Source: Acidobacteriota bacterium
GTDB taxonomy: Bacteria > Acidobacteriota > Terriglobia > Terriglobales > Acidobacteriaceae
Assembly (NCBI GenBank): GCA_021778315.1
Contig: JAJYCQ010000006.1
Span: forward strand, 1-64,000
Length of the DNA stretch: 64,000 bases
Reading direction: 5' to 3'
A model generated the notes under the pieces. That model was not told the DNA's origin and did no database searches. It worked only from the letters and a program-made list of their open reading frames with translations. This document shows, piece by piece, positions 34,667 to 42,242 of the stretch. Within the stretch, counting starts at the first letter, position 1; every line of letters starts with the position of its first letter. The position numbers and the translations under genes were made by a program.

Positions 34667-35156
34667 CGAAGTTGAGCGGATGGTGATCACCCGAGTATTT
34701 GATGCCCCACGCGAGCTGGTCTGGAGGGCGTGGACAGAGCCGAAGTACGTGATGCAGTGGTGGGGTCCGAAGGGCTTTACTGCTCCGGTGTGCAAGATGG
34801 ACTTTCGCGTTGGAGGGAAATCTCTCTGCTGCATGAAGGCGCCGGATGGGCAGGAGTTCTGGAATGCGATTGAGTACCACGAGATTGTTCTGCACGAGAA
34901 GATCGTCTCGTCGATGTACTTTGCGGACTCGAAGGGGAACAAGGTTGAGGCTAAGGAATTGGGAATAGAGCATGAGGCCATCGACGGAGCGTATGACGTG
35001 ACCCTCTTTGAGGATCTCGGGAACGGGCAGACGAGACTGACCCACATTGGAAATGAACCGATGGAGAGCGCGAAAAACAGCGGTCAACTGGAGGGCTGGA
35101 ACCAGATCCTCGATAAAGTTGCTGCGGTGATTGCGGGGCTGGTGCAGGCGAAGTAG
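34647..35156 (+). CDS. AHSA1-like SRPBCC domain protein
   Basis: A 169-residue protein with the START/Bet v1-like fold of the AHSA1 family: RMVITRVFDAPRELVWRAWTEP, MQWWGPKGFTAPVCKMDFRVGGK, then EFWNAIEYHEIVLHEKIVSSMYF and GQLEGWNQILDKVAAVIAG near the end. Such proteins bind hydrophobic ligands, but a specific one is not known. CAGGAG precedes the ATG, which lies inside the end of the ArsR gene, so translation is coupled. A strong stem-loop follows the stop. Confidence 0.92.
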   Translation: MIKNAISEVERMVITRVFDAPRELVWRAWTEPKYVMQWWGPKGFTAPVCKMDFRVGGKSLCCMKAPDGQEFWNAIEYHEIVLHEKIVSSMYFADSKGNKVEAKELGIEHEAIDGAYDVTLFEDLGNGQTRLTHIGNEPMESAKNSGQLEGWNQILDKVAAVIAGLVQAK

Positions 35157-35202
35157 ACGTGGGAGTTTGATGATCGCGCTGCGATAGATGCGGCTGGCGG
35201 CG

Positions 35203-35225
35203 GAGGCCCGGCTGGAGCGGGCCTC
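35203..35225 (+). terminator. Stem-loop after the AHSA1 gene
   Basis: An 8-base stem GAGGCCCG/CGGGCCTC with a seven-base loop, followed by TTGT, lies 47 bases after the stop. It is a plausible intrinsic or attenuated terminator, without a long T tract. Confidence 0.5.
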
Positions 35226-35329
35226 TTGTCGCGTGGCTGATTCTTCGCCGATGCGGATAGGTGGCGCTTGCTCAACAGTTGGCTTTAGGTTAAGGCGCTG
35301 ATTGAAGCTGGACTTTGGTGCGAGGGTGG

Positions 35330-36661
35330 TCAGGTGGTGTGGAAGCCGGCTAGTTGCATGGCTTTGGGGACTTCGGAGTTGCGGGCGAAGGTTTGCCAGA
35401 CGAAGCCGGTGCGGAGGTTTTCGGCCATCACTACGCTGATGCCGAGGTCGATGCCTAGGACGTCGGGGTCGTAGTAGTTGGCCTGGGGGTGGAAGGCGTC
35501 GCAGAAGCCGTAGCGGCCGTAGGCCTTGTCGCCGTAGAGGGTTTTGAGGGAGCGTTGGACGCGGAGGCAGTCGGCGGGGAGGAAGGGGAGGGAGCTGGCG
35601 GTGGCGTAGGGGACGACGGAGCCGTCGATGTCGCCGATGGCGTGACCGCTGCTGTTGGGGCCTCCCCAGGCGGTGTAGCCGTGGGCGGAGTCGGAGGCGC
35701 TGATTCCCCAGTAGTCGGGGGAGTAGGGCTTGCCGAGGGAGAGGCAGAAGGCTTTGTGGGCTCGGGTGGCGGTGATGGAGTTGGTGAAGTAGTCGGCGAA
35801 GTGGTCGCGCTTGTGGCGGAAGTCGAACCAGGCCTGGCTGTACTGGTGGGTGAAGAGCGGGTCGTTGCCGCTGATGTAGGTGAGGCCGTCGTAGTGGACG
35901 ACGGGGCGGGCCCAGGAACTCCAGGTGGAGGGGTCGACGGGATGGGTAGGGGAGCCGATGGCGAGGAGGTAGATCATCATGAGCTCGCAGTAGGTCTTCC
36001 AGCGGGCGGGGAGGAAGCCGGACTCGGGATGCCAGCCCATGGAGAAGGTTTGGCCGCCGTTGAGCATCCAGGGCCAGTCGACGCGGTTGTAGATGAGGGT
36101 GGCGAGGTCGTGGATTTCGGGGTCGTTGGAGAAGTGGGCACGGGCGGTGAGGATGCCGCAGAGGAGGAGCGCGGTGTCGATGGAGGAGACTTCTACGTGT
36201 TCGGTGCGGGCTCCGGTGTTGACGTCGTTGAAGTGGTAGAAGAAGCCGTGGACGTGGGGGAGGGTGTGGGCGTGGAAGCGAAGGGTGCGGCGAACTTGTT
36301 CGAGGATCTGGGCGTGGGGTTGGTAGTGGCGGTTGTCTGCGATGCAGAGTGCGGTGAGGCCGAAGCCGGTGGCGGCGATGGAGGCCATGGGGCGGGGGTC
36401 GAGCTTGCCGTCGGTGTTGTTGGCGGCGGCGCGGTCGAGGACCTGGCCGGATTGGGCTCCGGCCTGCTCGGTGAAGTAGAGGCAGGCGCGGCGCTGCATG
36501 TCGTCGAGGAAGGATTCGTCGTCGGGGGTGAGGGAATTGGAATTTGTGGAATCCCACATCTCAGAATCGAGATGTGGGGCACCCGGTGTGGTGGCGCGGG
36601 ATGACAGCGTTGGGAGGAGGGCGGCTCCGGCGAGGAGTTTGAGGCAGTCGCGTCGTTGCAT
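35330..36661 (-). CDS. Exported glucoamylase-like glycosidase (GH144-type fold)
   Basis: A 443-residue protein beginning MQRRDCLKLLAGAALLPTLS, a short Tat/Sec-like signal. The mature domain is an alpha/alpha barrel of the Glycoamylase/GH144 family: DDMQRRACLYFTEQAG, ASIAATGFGLTALCIA, HGFFYHFNDVNTG, VSSIDTALLLCGIL, then DYWGISASDSAHGYTAWGGP and YDPDVLGIDLGISVVMAENL. Known GH144 members act on beta-1,2-glucans, but the substrate here is inferred. Residues around 27-38 (GAPHLDSEMWDS) are encoded by a perfect palindrome. The gene starts one base after the GH39 stop and is transcribed with it. Confidence 0.88.
   Translation of the reverse strand: MQRRDCLKLLAGAALLPTLSSRATTPGAPHLDSEMWDSTNSNSLTPDDESFLDDMQRRACLYFTEQAGAQSGQVLDRAAANNTDGKLDPRPMASIAATGFGLTALCIADNRHYQPHAQILEQVRRTLRFHAHTLPHVHGFFYHFNDVNTGARTEHVEVSSIDTALLLCGILTARAHFSNDPEIHDLATLIYNRVDWPWMLNGGQTFSMGWHPESGFLPARWKTYCELMMIYLLAIGSPTHPVDPSTWSSWARPVVHYDGLTYISGNDPLFTHQYSQAWFDFRHKRDHFADYFTNSITATRAHKAFCLSLGKPYSPDYWGISASDSAHGYTAWGGPNSSGHAIGDIDGSVVPYATASSLPFLPADCLRVQRSLKTLYGDKAYGRYGFCDAFHPQANYYDPDVLGIDLGISVVMAENLRTGFVWQTFARNSEVPKAMQLAGFHTT
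36553..36578. repeat. Palindromic repeat element inside the GH144 gene
   Basis: CCCACATCTC and GAGATGTGGG form a perfect 10-base stem around AGAATC. It lies in frame just after the signal peptide and keeps the reading frame open. Confidence 0.8.
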
Positions 36662-36662
36662 T

Positions 36663-38249
36663 TTATTTTCCTATGAGGACGACGGCGAGGCCGTGTGCGG
36701 GGACGGTGAGCTGGAGCTTGCCGTCGTGGAGGTGGAGGTGTTCGGCGGGAGCCATGGCACCGGCGGCGCGGAGCTTTGCAACCTGGTCGGGCATGAGGTC
36801 GCCGGGGGGGCGGCCCATGGCGTCGAAGGCCTTGAGGACGTTGCCGTGGTCGGGGTCGATGCGGAGGACTTCGACGGGGGCGTTGGAGGGGACGTGGGTG
36901 AGGGTGAGGTCGAAGGTTTTGGGTGGGCCGGCGGGGCCTTTGGGCATGGTGTAGTCGGCGCCTTCGCCGGTGGGGGGAGCGTAGTCCCAGAGGGCGAGGA
37001 CGAGTTTGCCGTCGGAGGTTTTGGTGGCTAGCGCGGAGTCGGAGGCTAGAGCGATGCGCTGATCACCGAGTTGGTGGAGGGCGCGGAAGACGTTGAGTGC
37101 GGGCTTGGGAATGTGCTCGGCGGCGATGACGCCGAAGCCACCGTAGAAGGGAGAGCGGACTACTCCCTGCTCCTCAAAGACGTCGGAGAAGGACCAGTAG
37201 GACATGCTCTGGGTGAGACCGTCGCAGAGGCGGATGTTGTTGGCCAGCCAGGGGCCCATGAAGGTGGAGTCGGTGACATTGGGCTCGTTGGAGTAGCTGG
37301 CGTTGTACTCGGAGAAGATGAGGGGGATGTTGGGGTAAGGGGAGGCGAGGATTTGGTCGTGCACCATCTTGACGGCGCGGTAGACCATCGTTTTGCGCGG
37401 GACGTCTTCGTTGGTGTGGAGGACGTTGTCGGCGGTGTCGTTGCCGTAGACGTGGGTGGAGACGAAGTCGACGGGGATGTTGTTGGCGTGGACGTGCTCG
37501 AGGAAGGGCGTGACCCAGGCGGCTTGCGCGGTGGAGGGACCACCGACCTGGAGGCGCGGCGAGACGGATTTTAGATCCTGTGCGGTGTGGTCGTAGAGGG
37601 TGAAGTAGGTTTGCTGGCGAGGGTTGCCTCCCCAGAAGTCGAGGTTGGGTTCATTCCAGACTTCGAACTTCCAGGTGGCAACTTCGTCGATGCCGTAGCG
37701 CTGGACGAGGTGGGAGGCGAGAGCCTTAATCATGCCGTCCCAGAGGGCATAGTCCTTGGGCGGAGAGACGTTGGGGTGATAGAAGAAGGTCTGGGTGAGA
37801 TTGGGGTCGGAGGCCATCTTCTTTGGCATGAAGCTGAGCTCGACGTAGGGGCGGACGTGCTCGGCGAGGAGGCCGTCGTAGATTTCGTCGAGGTAGAAGA
37901 AGTTGTAGACGGAGGCGTCGTTGGCGGCCTGCGCGGCGAGGCCGGGGTTTTTGGTTTGGCGGGCGGGATCGTAGAGGCCGACTTCGTCGTTGAGAATGCC
38001 GTGGAAGCGGATGGACTTGAAGTCGGTGGCCTGCTTGACGGTGTGGAGATCGGCGCGGTAGGAGGAGCGGAGGGCGAGGATGGCGCGGCCGGAGCCGAAG
38101 GTCTGCTCCCAGAAGTGGGGGAAGGGCGTGGTGGGGGCGTGGGCGTCAATGTGGAGGGAGTCCTGCGCGGAGGCGGCGAGAGGGGAGGCGGCGGCGAGGA
38201 GGAGGACGGCGGTGGCCAAAATGAGAGAACGAAGCTTGCAGGGACGCAT
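36663..38249 (-). CDS. Exported GH39-type glycosidase
   Basis: A 528-residue enzyme with a signal peptide (RSLILATAVLLLAAASPLAAS). The barrel carries the acid/base E200 in KFEVWNEPNLDFWGG and the nucleophile E314 in LIFSEYNASYSNEP, as in GH39 beta-xylosidases and related enzymes. A C-terminal beta-sandwich follows (HVPSNAPVEVLRIDPDHGNVL). The start at 38249 has AAGGATT upstream and gives the signal peptide; upstream in-frame sequence is basic and lacks similarity. It is the first gene of a two-gene unit with the GH144-type enzyme, suggesting joint degradation of an extracellular glycan. Confidence 0.9.
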   Translation of the reverse strand: MRPCKLRSLILATAVLLLAAASPLAASAQDSLHIDAHAPTTPFPHFWEQTFGSGRAILALRSSYRADLHTVKQATDFKSIRFHGILNDEVGLYDPARQTKNPGLAAQAANDASVYNFFYLDEIYDGLLAEHVRPYVELSFMPKKMASDPNLTQTFFYHPNVSPPKDYALWDGMIKALASHLVQRYGIDEVATWKFEVWNEPNLDFWGGNPRQQTYFTLYDHTAQDLKSVSPRLQVGGPSTAQAAWVTPFLEHVHANNIPVDFVSTHVYGNDTADNVLHTNEDVPRKTMVYRAVKMVHDQILASPYPNIPLIFSEYNASYSNEPNVTDSTFMGPWLANNIRLCDGLTQSMSYWSFSDVFEEQGVVRSPFYGGFGVIAAEHIPKPALNVFRALHQLGDQRIALASDSALATKTSDGKLVLALWDYAPPTGEGADYTMPKGPAGPPKTFDLTLTHVPSNAPVEVLRIDPDHGNVLKAFDAMGRPPGDLMPDQVAKLRAAGAMAPAEHLHLHDGKLQLTVPAHGLAVVLIGK

Positions 38250-38435
38250 GGGAATCCTTATAGCTGGAGCTGGATGCTTGGGCGGGGAGACGGGCTCAAG
38301 TTTGGGGTAGACGATGCGGAATGGAGGTGGAGAGGATTGGAAGAATGAGGTGGAGGCCCGAGTGCGCAAACGATTGTGCATGGCTAATATTCCTCGTTGG
38401 CGGTATGGCTGTCAACCCTGGGTTGGGGTGACTCG

Positions 38436-38441
38436 TATGAT
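38436..38441 (+). promoter_or_regulatory. -10-like element of a probable leaderless promoter
   Basis: TATGAT is followed by six bases and ATG 38448. A GGAG lies in the gap but only two bases from the ATG. GTCAAC at 38411 is a possible -35, 19 bases upstream. Confidence 0.4.
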
Positions 38442-38447
38442 GGAGCG

Positions 38448-39131
38448 ATGCAGGTGCGTGGGAAGATTGCGATTGTGGCGGCACTGCCGCGGGAGATTGT
38501 CGGGCTCGTGCGGGGAGAGCAGGCGGACGCTGCGCTGTTGAAGGACGGAGTGTGGCTGTATCGGGTGGATGGGGCGGTGGTGGTCGCGGCGGGGATGGGG
38601 ACGGAGCGCGCGGCGGTGGCCGTGGAGGCGGCGCTGGCGGAGGGTGGTGTGGGGCGGCTGGTATCGACGGGGCTGGCGGGGGGATGCGCGCCGGGTGTGG
38701 TGGCGGGGTCGGTGATGGAGGCAGGAGTGGTGGTGGATGTCGCGTCGGGAGAGAGGCTTGCTGCAGGGGCAGAGGGAGGGGTGACGCTGGCTACGGCTGG
38801 GGCGATTGCGAGTGTGGCGGAGAAGGCTCGGCTGATGGAGAGGTTTGGGGCGGTGATGGTGGATATGGAGGCGGCGACGGTGGCGCGGATCGCGGCGGCG
38901 AAGGGGTTGGGGTTTCGGGCGATCAAGGGCGTGTCGGATGGGTGTGATTTTGAGTTGGGTGGGCTGGGTAAGTTTGAGGGAGAGCGGGGGAGCTTTCGGA
39001 CGGGGGCGTTTGCTCTGCATACGGCGATGAGGCCGTGGACGTGGGGGAAGGCGGTGGAGTTGGGGCGCGGAAGTGCGAAGGCGCTGGCGGGGTTAGAGGT
39101 GGCGCTGCGGGGTGTGTTGGTGGGGAGATAG
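38448..39131 (+). CDS. Nucleoside phosphorylase/nucleosidase, possible HpnG
   Basis: A 227-residue member of the PNP/MTA-SAH nucleosidase superfamily: GKIAIVAALPREIVGLVRG at the start, VVVAAGMGTERAAVAVEAAL, LVSTGLAGGCAPGVVAGSVMEA and the nucleoside-binding VDMEAATVARIAAAKGLGF followed by AIKGVSD. The truncated middle and VDMEAATVAR...KGVSD pattern fits hopanoid-associated HpnG (adenosylhopane to ribosylhopane) as well as general MTA/SAH nucleosidase. The hopanoid genes end 4.3 kb upstream. I favour HpnG-like but cannot prove it. The ATG is set by the -10-like TATGAT six bases before it. Confidence 0.8.
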   Translation: MQVRGKIAIVAALPREIVGLVRGEQADAALLKDGVWLYRVDGAVVVAAGMGTERAAVAVEAALAEGGVGRLVSTGLAGGCAPGVVAGSVMEAGVVVDVASGERLAAGAEGGVTLATAGAIASVAEKARLMERFGAVMVDMEAATVARIAAAKGLGFRAIKGVSDGCDFELGGLGKFEGERGSFRTGAFALHTAMRPWTWGKAVELGRGSAKALAGLEVALRGVLVGR

Positions 39132-39135
39132 GGAT

Positions 39136-39196
39136 TCCCTCAGCGGCTAGGCCGCGTTGCCTGAGAGGGTGTGAGGGCACGACTGGAGCCGTGCCC
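39136..39196. terminator. Two stem-loops between convergent genes
   Basis: An imperfect hairpin at 39136-39168 (CCCTCAG...CTGAGAGGG, with an inner GCGGC/GCCGC) is followed by GGGCACG/CGTGCCC at 39175-39196. Placed between the nucleosidase and GMC gene stops, they could terminate both transcripts; they also resemble extragenic palindromes. Confidence 0.5.
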
Positions 39197-39211
39197 CTTC
39201 GAGGCTGAGTG

Positions 39212-40909
39212 CTAAGTCAGGACCTCGGTGAGGAGGTGGTCGGCGACGCGGATGGCGTTGGCGATGATGGTGAGGGAGGGGTTGACGGCGCTGGCGGAGG
39301 GGAAGAAGCTGGCGTCGACTACGTAGAGATTGTCGAGTTGGTGGGCTTTGCAGTTTGCGTCGAGGACGGAGGTGGCGGGGTCGTGGCCGAAGCGGAGGGT
39401 TCCGTTCTGGTGGCCTACGCCTTCGAGGGGGATGCGCTTTTTGAAGTAGGCGTGGAAGGGGATGGAGGTGTCGGCGTGGCCGGCTCGCTTGAGGACGTCG
39501 ACCCAGCGGTCTTTGAGGCGTTCAAAACTTTTGGTGTTGTTGGGGGTGTAGGAGAGCTTGATGTGGCCGGGCTCGGCGGTGGTGACGGCGGCGGATTGGT
39601 TGGAGGGGCTGGCAGTGGAGTCCGGGTGCGGGCCTGCGGGGCCAGGCTGTGTCGCGGTCATCTGGCTGGGCGTGGTGTTGCGGAGGGTGACGCGGTTGTT
39701 GGGGTCGGGGAGGTCCTCGGTGGTGAGCCACCAGGGGACGGCGTGGCGCTTCATGCTCTCGAGGATGAAGCCGGGGGTGAGGGGAGGGGCGTCGCCCTTC
39801 ATCATCTCGTGGTGAAAGCTGCCGACGGGCTGGACCTGACCGAGGGGCCAGGGGTAGGAGGGGTCGGTGTCGCGGAGGTAGAAGTCGTTGGTGCCCCAGG
39901 TCTTGGTGTAGGTGTCGTGATTGTCGAGGGTGGAAAGGGCGAGTAGAGCGTCGGCCTGGTGGTACATGAAGTTGCGGCCAACCTGGTCGGAAGCGTTGGC
40001 GAGGCCTGTGGGGTGCCTGTCGTTGGCGGACTGGAGGAGGACGACTGCGGAGTTGATGGCTCCGGCGCAGAGGGCGACGATGGCGGCTTCGTAGGTGGCG
40101 GGGGTGGAGCTGTCGGCGTGCTGGACTTCTACGGCGGTGATGGCGGTTCCGGCGGCGTTGGTGAGGAGACGGAGGACGCGCGAGTTGGTGAGGAGGGTGA
40201 CGTTGGGGAGATCCATGATCTCGCGAATGCAGTTGATGTCGGCGTCGGATTTAGCGTGGACGAGGCAGGGGTAGCCGTCGCAGGTGTCGCAACGGATGCA
40301 CTTGCTGGCGACGGGGTCGAGGGCGTTGCGCTTGAGGCCGAGGGGGATGGGAAAGGTGTGGATGCCGAGGTTGCGGACGTCGGCTTCGATGGCGGCCATG
40401 CGGGGTTCGCTGGAGAGCGCGGGGTAGGGGTAGGGCTTGGAGTGGAAGGGCTCGGTGGGGTCGAAGGAGCTTGTAAAGCCTCCGGGGACGGTGGGAGCGG
40501 TGCCGAGGTCGCCGTGGACGTGGAAGAGCTCTTCGGCGCGGGTGTAGTAGGGCTCCATGTCGGCATAGGTGATGGGCCACGCAGGAGAGATTCCTCCTTG
40601 ATGCTGGATGACGCCGAAGTCTTCGGCACGCATGCGGAAGAGGGCGGCGCCGTAAACTTTGGTCTGGCCTCCGACGTAGTAGGCCTGCTGCGGATGGAGG
40701 GGATGGTCGTCCTTGTCGTGCCAGGTTTCGGTGGTGTGATAACGGTTGTCGAGAAAGACGGCGGAGGTGCTCCAGTTGAGTTTCTCCTGGGGGAGGAAGG
40801 GGCCGCGCTCTAGGATGAGGATGCGCTTGCCCGCGCGGGCGAGATGGAGGGCGAGGGTTCCGCCGCCTGCTCCGGTGCCGATGATGATTGCGTCGTAGGG
40901 ATTGGCCAT
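39212..40909 (-). CDS. GMC family FAD-dependent oxidoreductase
   Basis: A 565-residue flavoprotein. FAD motif IIGTGAGGGTLALHLARAGK and LILERG at the start; GMC signatures YYVGGQTKVYGAALFRM and a C-terminal NLYVVDASFFPSASAVNPSL. A cysteine cluster CIRCDTCDGYPCLVHAKS mid-protein is typical of the glucose/choline-dehydrogenase-like subgroup found in soil bacteria. A hydroxyl-bearing substrate such as a sugar or polyol is likely but unspecified. No gluconate-dehydrogenase-type small subunit or Tat signal is present. Start ATG 40909 begins exactly at the flavin fold. Confidence 0.93.
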   Translation of the reverse strand: MANPYDAIIIGTGAGGGTLALHLARAGKRILILERGPFLPQEKLNWSTSAVFLDNRYHTTETWHDKDDHPLHPQQAYYVGGQTKVYGAALFRMRAEDFGVIQHQGGISPAWPITYADMEPYYTRAEELFHVHGDLGTAPTVPGGFTSSFDPTEPFHSKPYPYPALSSEPRMAAIEADVRNLGIHTFPIPLGLKRNALDPVASKCIRCDTCDGYPCLVHAKSDADINCIREIMDLPNVTLLTNSRVLRLLTNAAGTAITAVEVQHADSSTPATYEAAIVALCAGAINSAVVLLQSANDRHPTGLANASDQVGRNFMYHQADALLALSTLDNHDTYTKTWGTNDFYLRDTDPSYPWPLGQVQPVGSFHHEMMKGDAPPLTPGFILESMKRHAVPWWLTTEDLPDPNNRVTLRNTTPSQMTATQPGPAGPHPDSTASPSNQSAAVTTAEPGHIKLSYTPNNTKSFERLKDRWVDVLKRAGHADTSIPFHAYFKKRIPLEGVGHQNGTLRFGHDPATSVLDANCKAHQLDNLYVVDASFFPSASAVNPSLTIIANAIRVADHLLTEVLT

Positions 40910-40937
40910 GGTGTCTAGGATGCACGCTGTTTGGTAC

Positions 40938-40969
40938 AAGCTGCTAGCTTTTAGCTCCTAACTTCTAGC
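40938..40969. repeat. AGCTNNT heptanucleotide array
   Basis: AGCTGCT-AGCTTTT-AGCTCCT-AACTTCT-AGC shows four to five seven-base units between divergent genes. A shorter copy of the same pattern lies at 24701-24720. Confidence 0.7.
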
Positions 40970-41030
40970 AAGAGGCTGATGGGGTGGACGTCCGTTATGC
41001 TTAGGGGTGTTGCATGAGAGGGTGTTGGGA

Positions 41031-42101
41031 ATGATGAAGGCTGCTGTTTATCGTGCGGTGGATGAGGTTCGGACGGAAGAGATTGCTGTGCCGGCGATTG
41101 GGGTGGGTGAGGTGCTGGTGCGGATCGATACGTGTGGGATTTGCGGGACGGATCTGAAGAAGATTCATACGGGATCGCATGCGGCTCCGCGGGTGTTTGG
41201 GCACGAGATGGCCGGAACAATTGCGGCAGTGGGCGATGGCGTTCGCGGGTTTGCGGTGGGCGACCGGGTGATGGCGTTTCATCATATTCCTTGCGGGCAT
41301 TGCTTCTATTGCAGGAAGAAGACGTTTGCGCAGTGTGAGACGTATAAGAAGGTGGGGACAACGGCGGGGTTGGGTGAGGCTGCAGGTGGTGGGTTTGCGC
41401 AGTACATTCGGGTGATGGCTTGGATCGTGGGGGACGGTGTTACTCCGGCGGGATTGATTCATTTGCCGGACGATATTCCGTTCGAGCAGGCTGCGTTTAT
41501 CGAGCCGGTGAATACCTGCTTCAAGGCGATTCGGCTGCTGGGGTTGGAGGCGGATGATACGGTGCTGGTGATTGGGCAGGGGAGCATTGGGATACTGCTG
41601 GCGGCGTTGGCGCGGCAGACGGGGGCGACGGTGCTGACAAGCGATATGTATGCGGAGCGGCATGCGATTGCAGCGCAGTATGGGTTGGATCGGCCGCTGG
41701 ATGCGAGGGGTGATGTGGTGGCGGCTTGCAAGGCGGCGACCGAGGGGCGAGGGGCGGATGTGGCGTTGGTTGCAGTGGGTGCGGATGCTTTGATTGCTAC
41801 TGCGATGGCGGCGATTCGTCCGGGGGGACGCGTGATGTTGTTTGCGAGTACGCAGCATGGGACGGCTCCGTTTGATCCGGCGGCCGTGTGCATGGAGGAG
41901 AAGACGCTGATGGGGTCGTACTCGGCGAGCGTGGCGATTCAGCAGGAGGGGATCGACCTGGTGTTCGAGGGGTACAGGTCGGGGAAGCTGGATCTGACGA
42001 AGCTGATCTCGCATCGGTTTGGGTTGGATGAGGCGGCGAAGGCGATTGACCTGGCGTCGCATCCGGTGGCGGATTCGATGAAGATTGTGTTGAAGCCGTA
42101 G
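41031..42101 (+). CDS. Zinc-containing alcohol/polyol dehydrogenase (MDR family)
   Basis: A 356-residue medium-chain dehydrogenase. Catalytic zinc ligands lie in DTCGICGTDLKKIH and GHEMAGTIAAVGDGV; structural zinc cysteines in PCGHCFYCRKKTFAQC; NAD motif VLVIGQGSIGILLAALARQ. Overall it resembles sorbitol/threonine-dehydrogenase-like members. The ATG at 41031 or 41034 begins at MKAAVYRAVDEV as in homologues. An in-frame GTG at 41007 follows TATGCT by five bases and could be a leaderless start adding eight residues. It is divergent from the GMC gene, so both may handle related alcohols; that is inference. Confidence 0.93.
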   Translation: MMKAAVYRAVDEVRTEEIAVPAIGVGEVLVRIDTCGICGTDLKKIHTGSHAAPRVFGHEMAGTIAAVGDGVRGFAVGDRVMAFHHIPCGHCFYCRKKTFAQCETYKKVGTTAGLGEAAGGGFAQYIRVMAWIVGDGVTPAGLIHLPDDIPFEQAAFIEPVNTCFKAIRLLGLEADDTVLVIGQGSIGILLAALARQTGATVLTSDMYAERHAIAAQYGLDRPLDARGDVVAACKAATEGRGADVALVAVGADALIATAMAAIRPGGRVMLFASTQHGTAPFDPAAVCMEEKTLMGSYSASVAIQQEGIDLVFEGYRSGKLDLTKLISHRFGLDEAAKAIDLASHPVADSMKIVLKP

Positions 42102-42242
42102 GGGTGGGGATGGGCTGCGTGTTGATGATGACGATGCTGTTACATTAAGGTCAATCGGTTCCCCTTTGATTGCTGCAGCGCTGTGTTCTTGTCCCTGAGT
42201 GGGAGGAGTGCGGCGTATCTCTTTGTTGGTTCAGGAGTGTCG

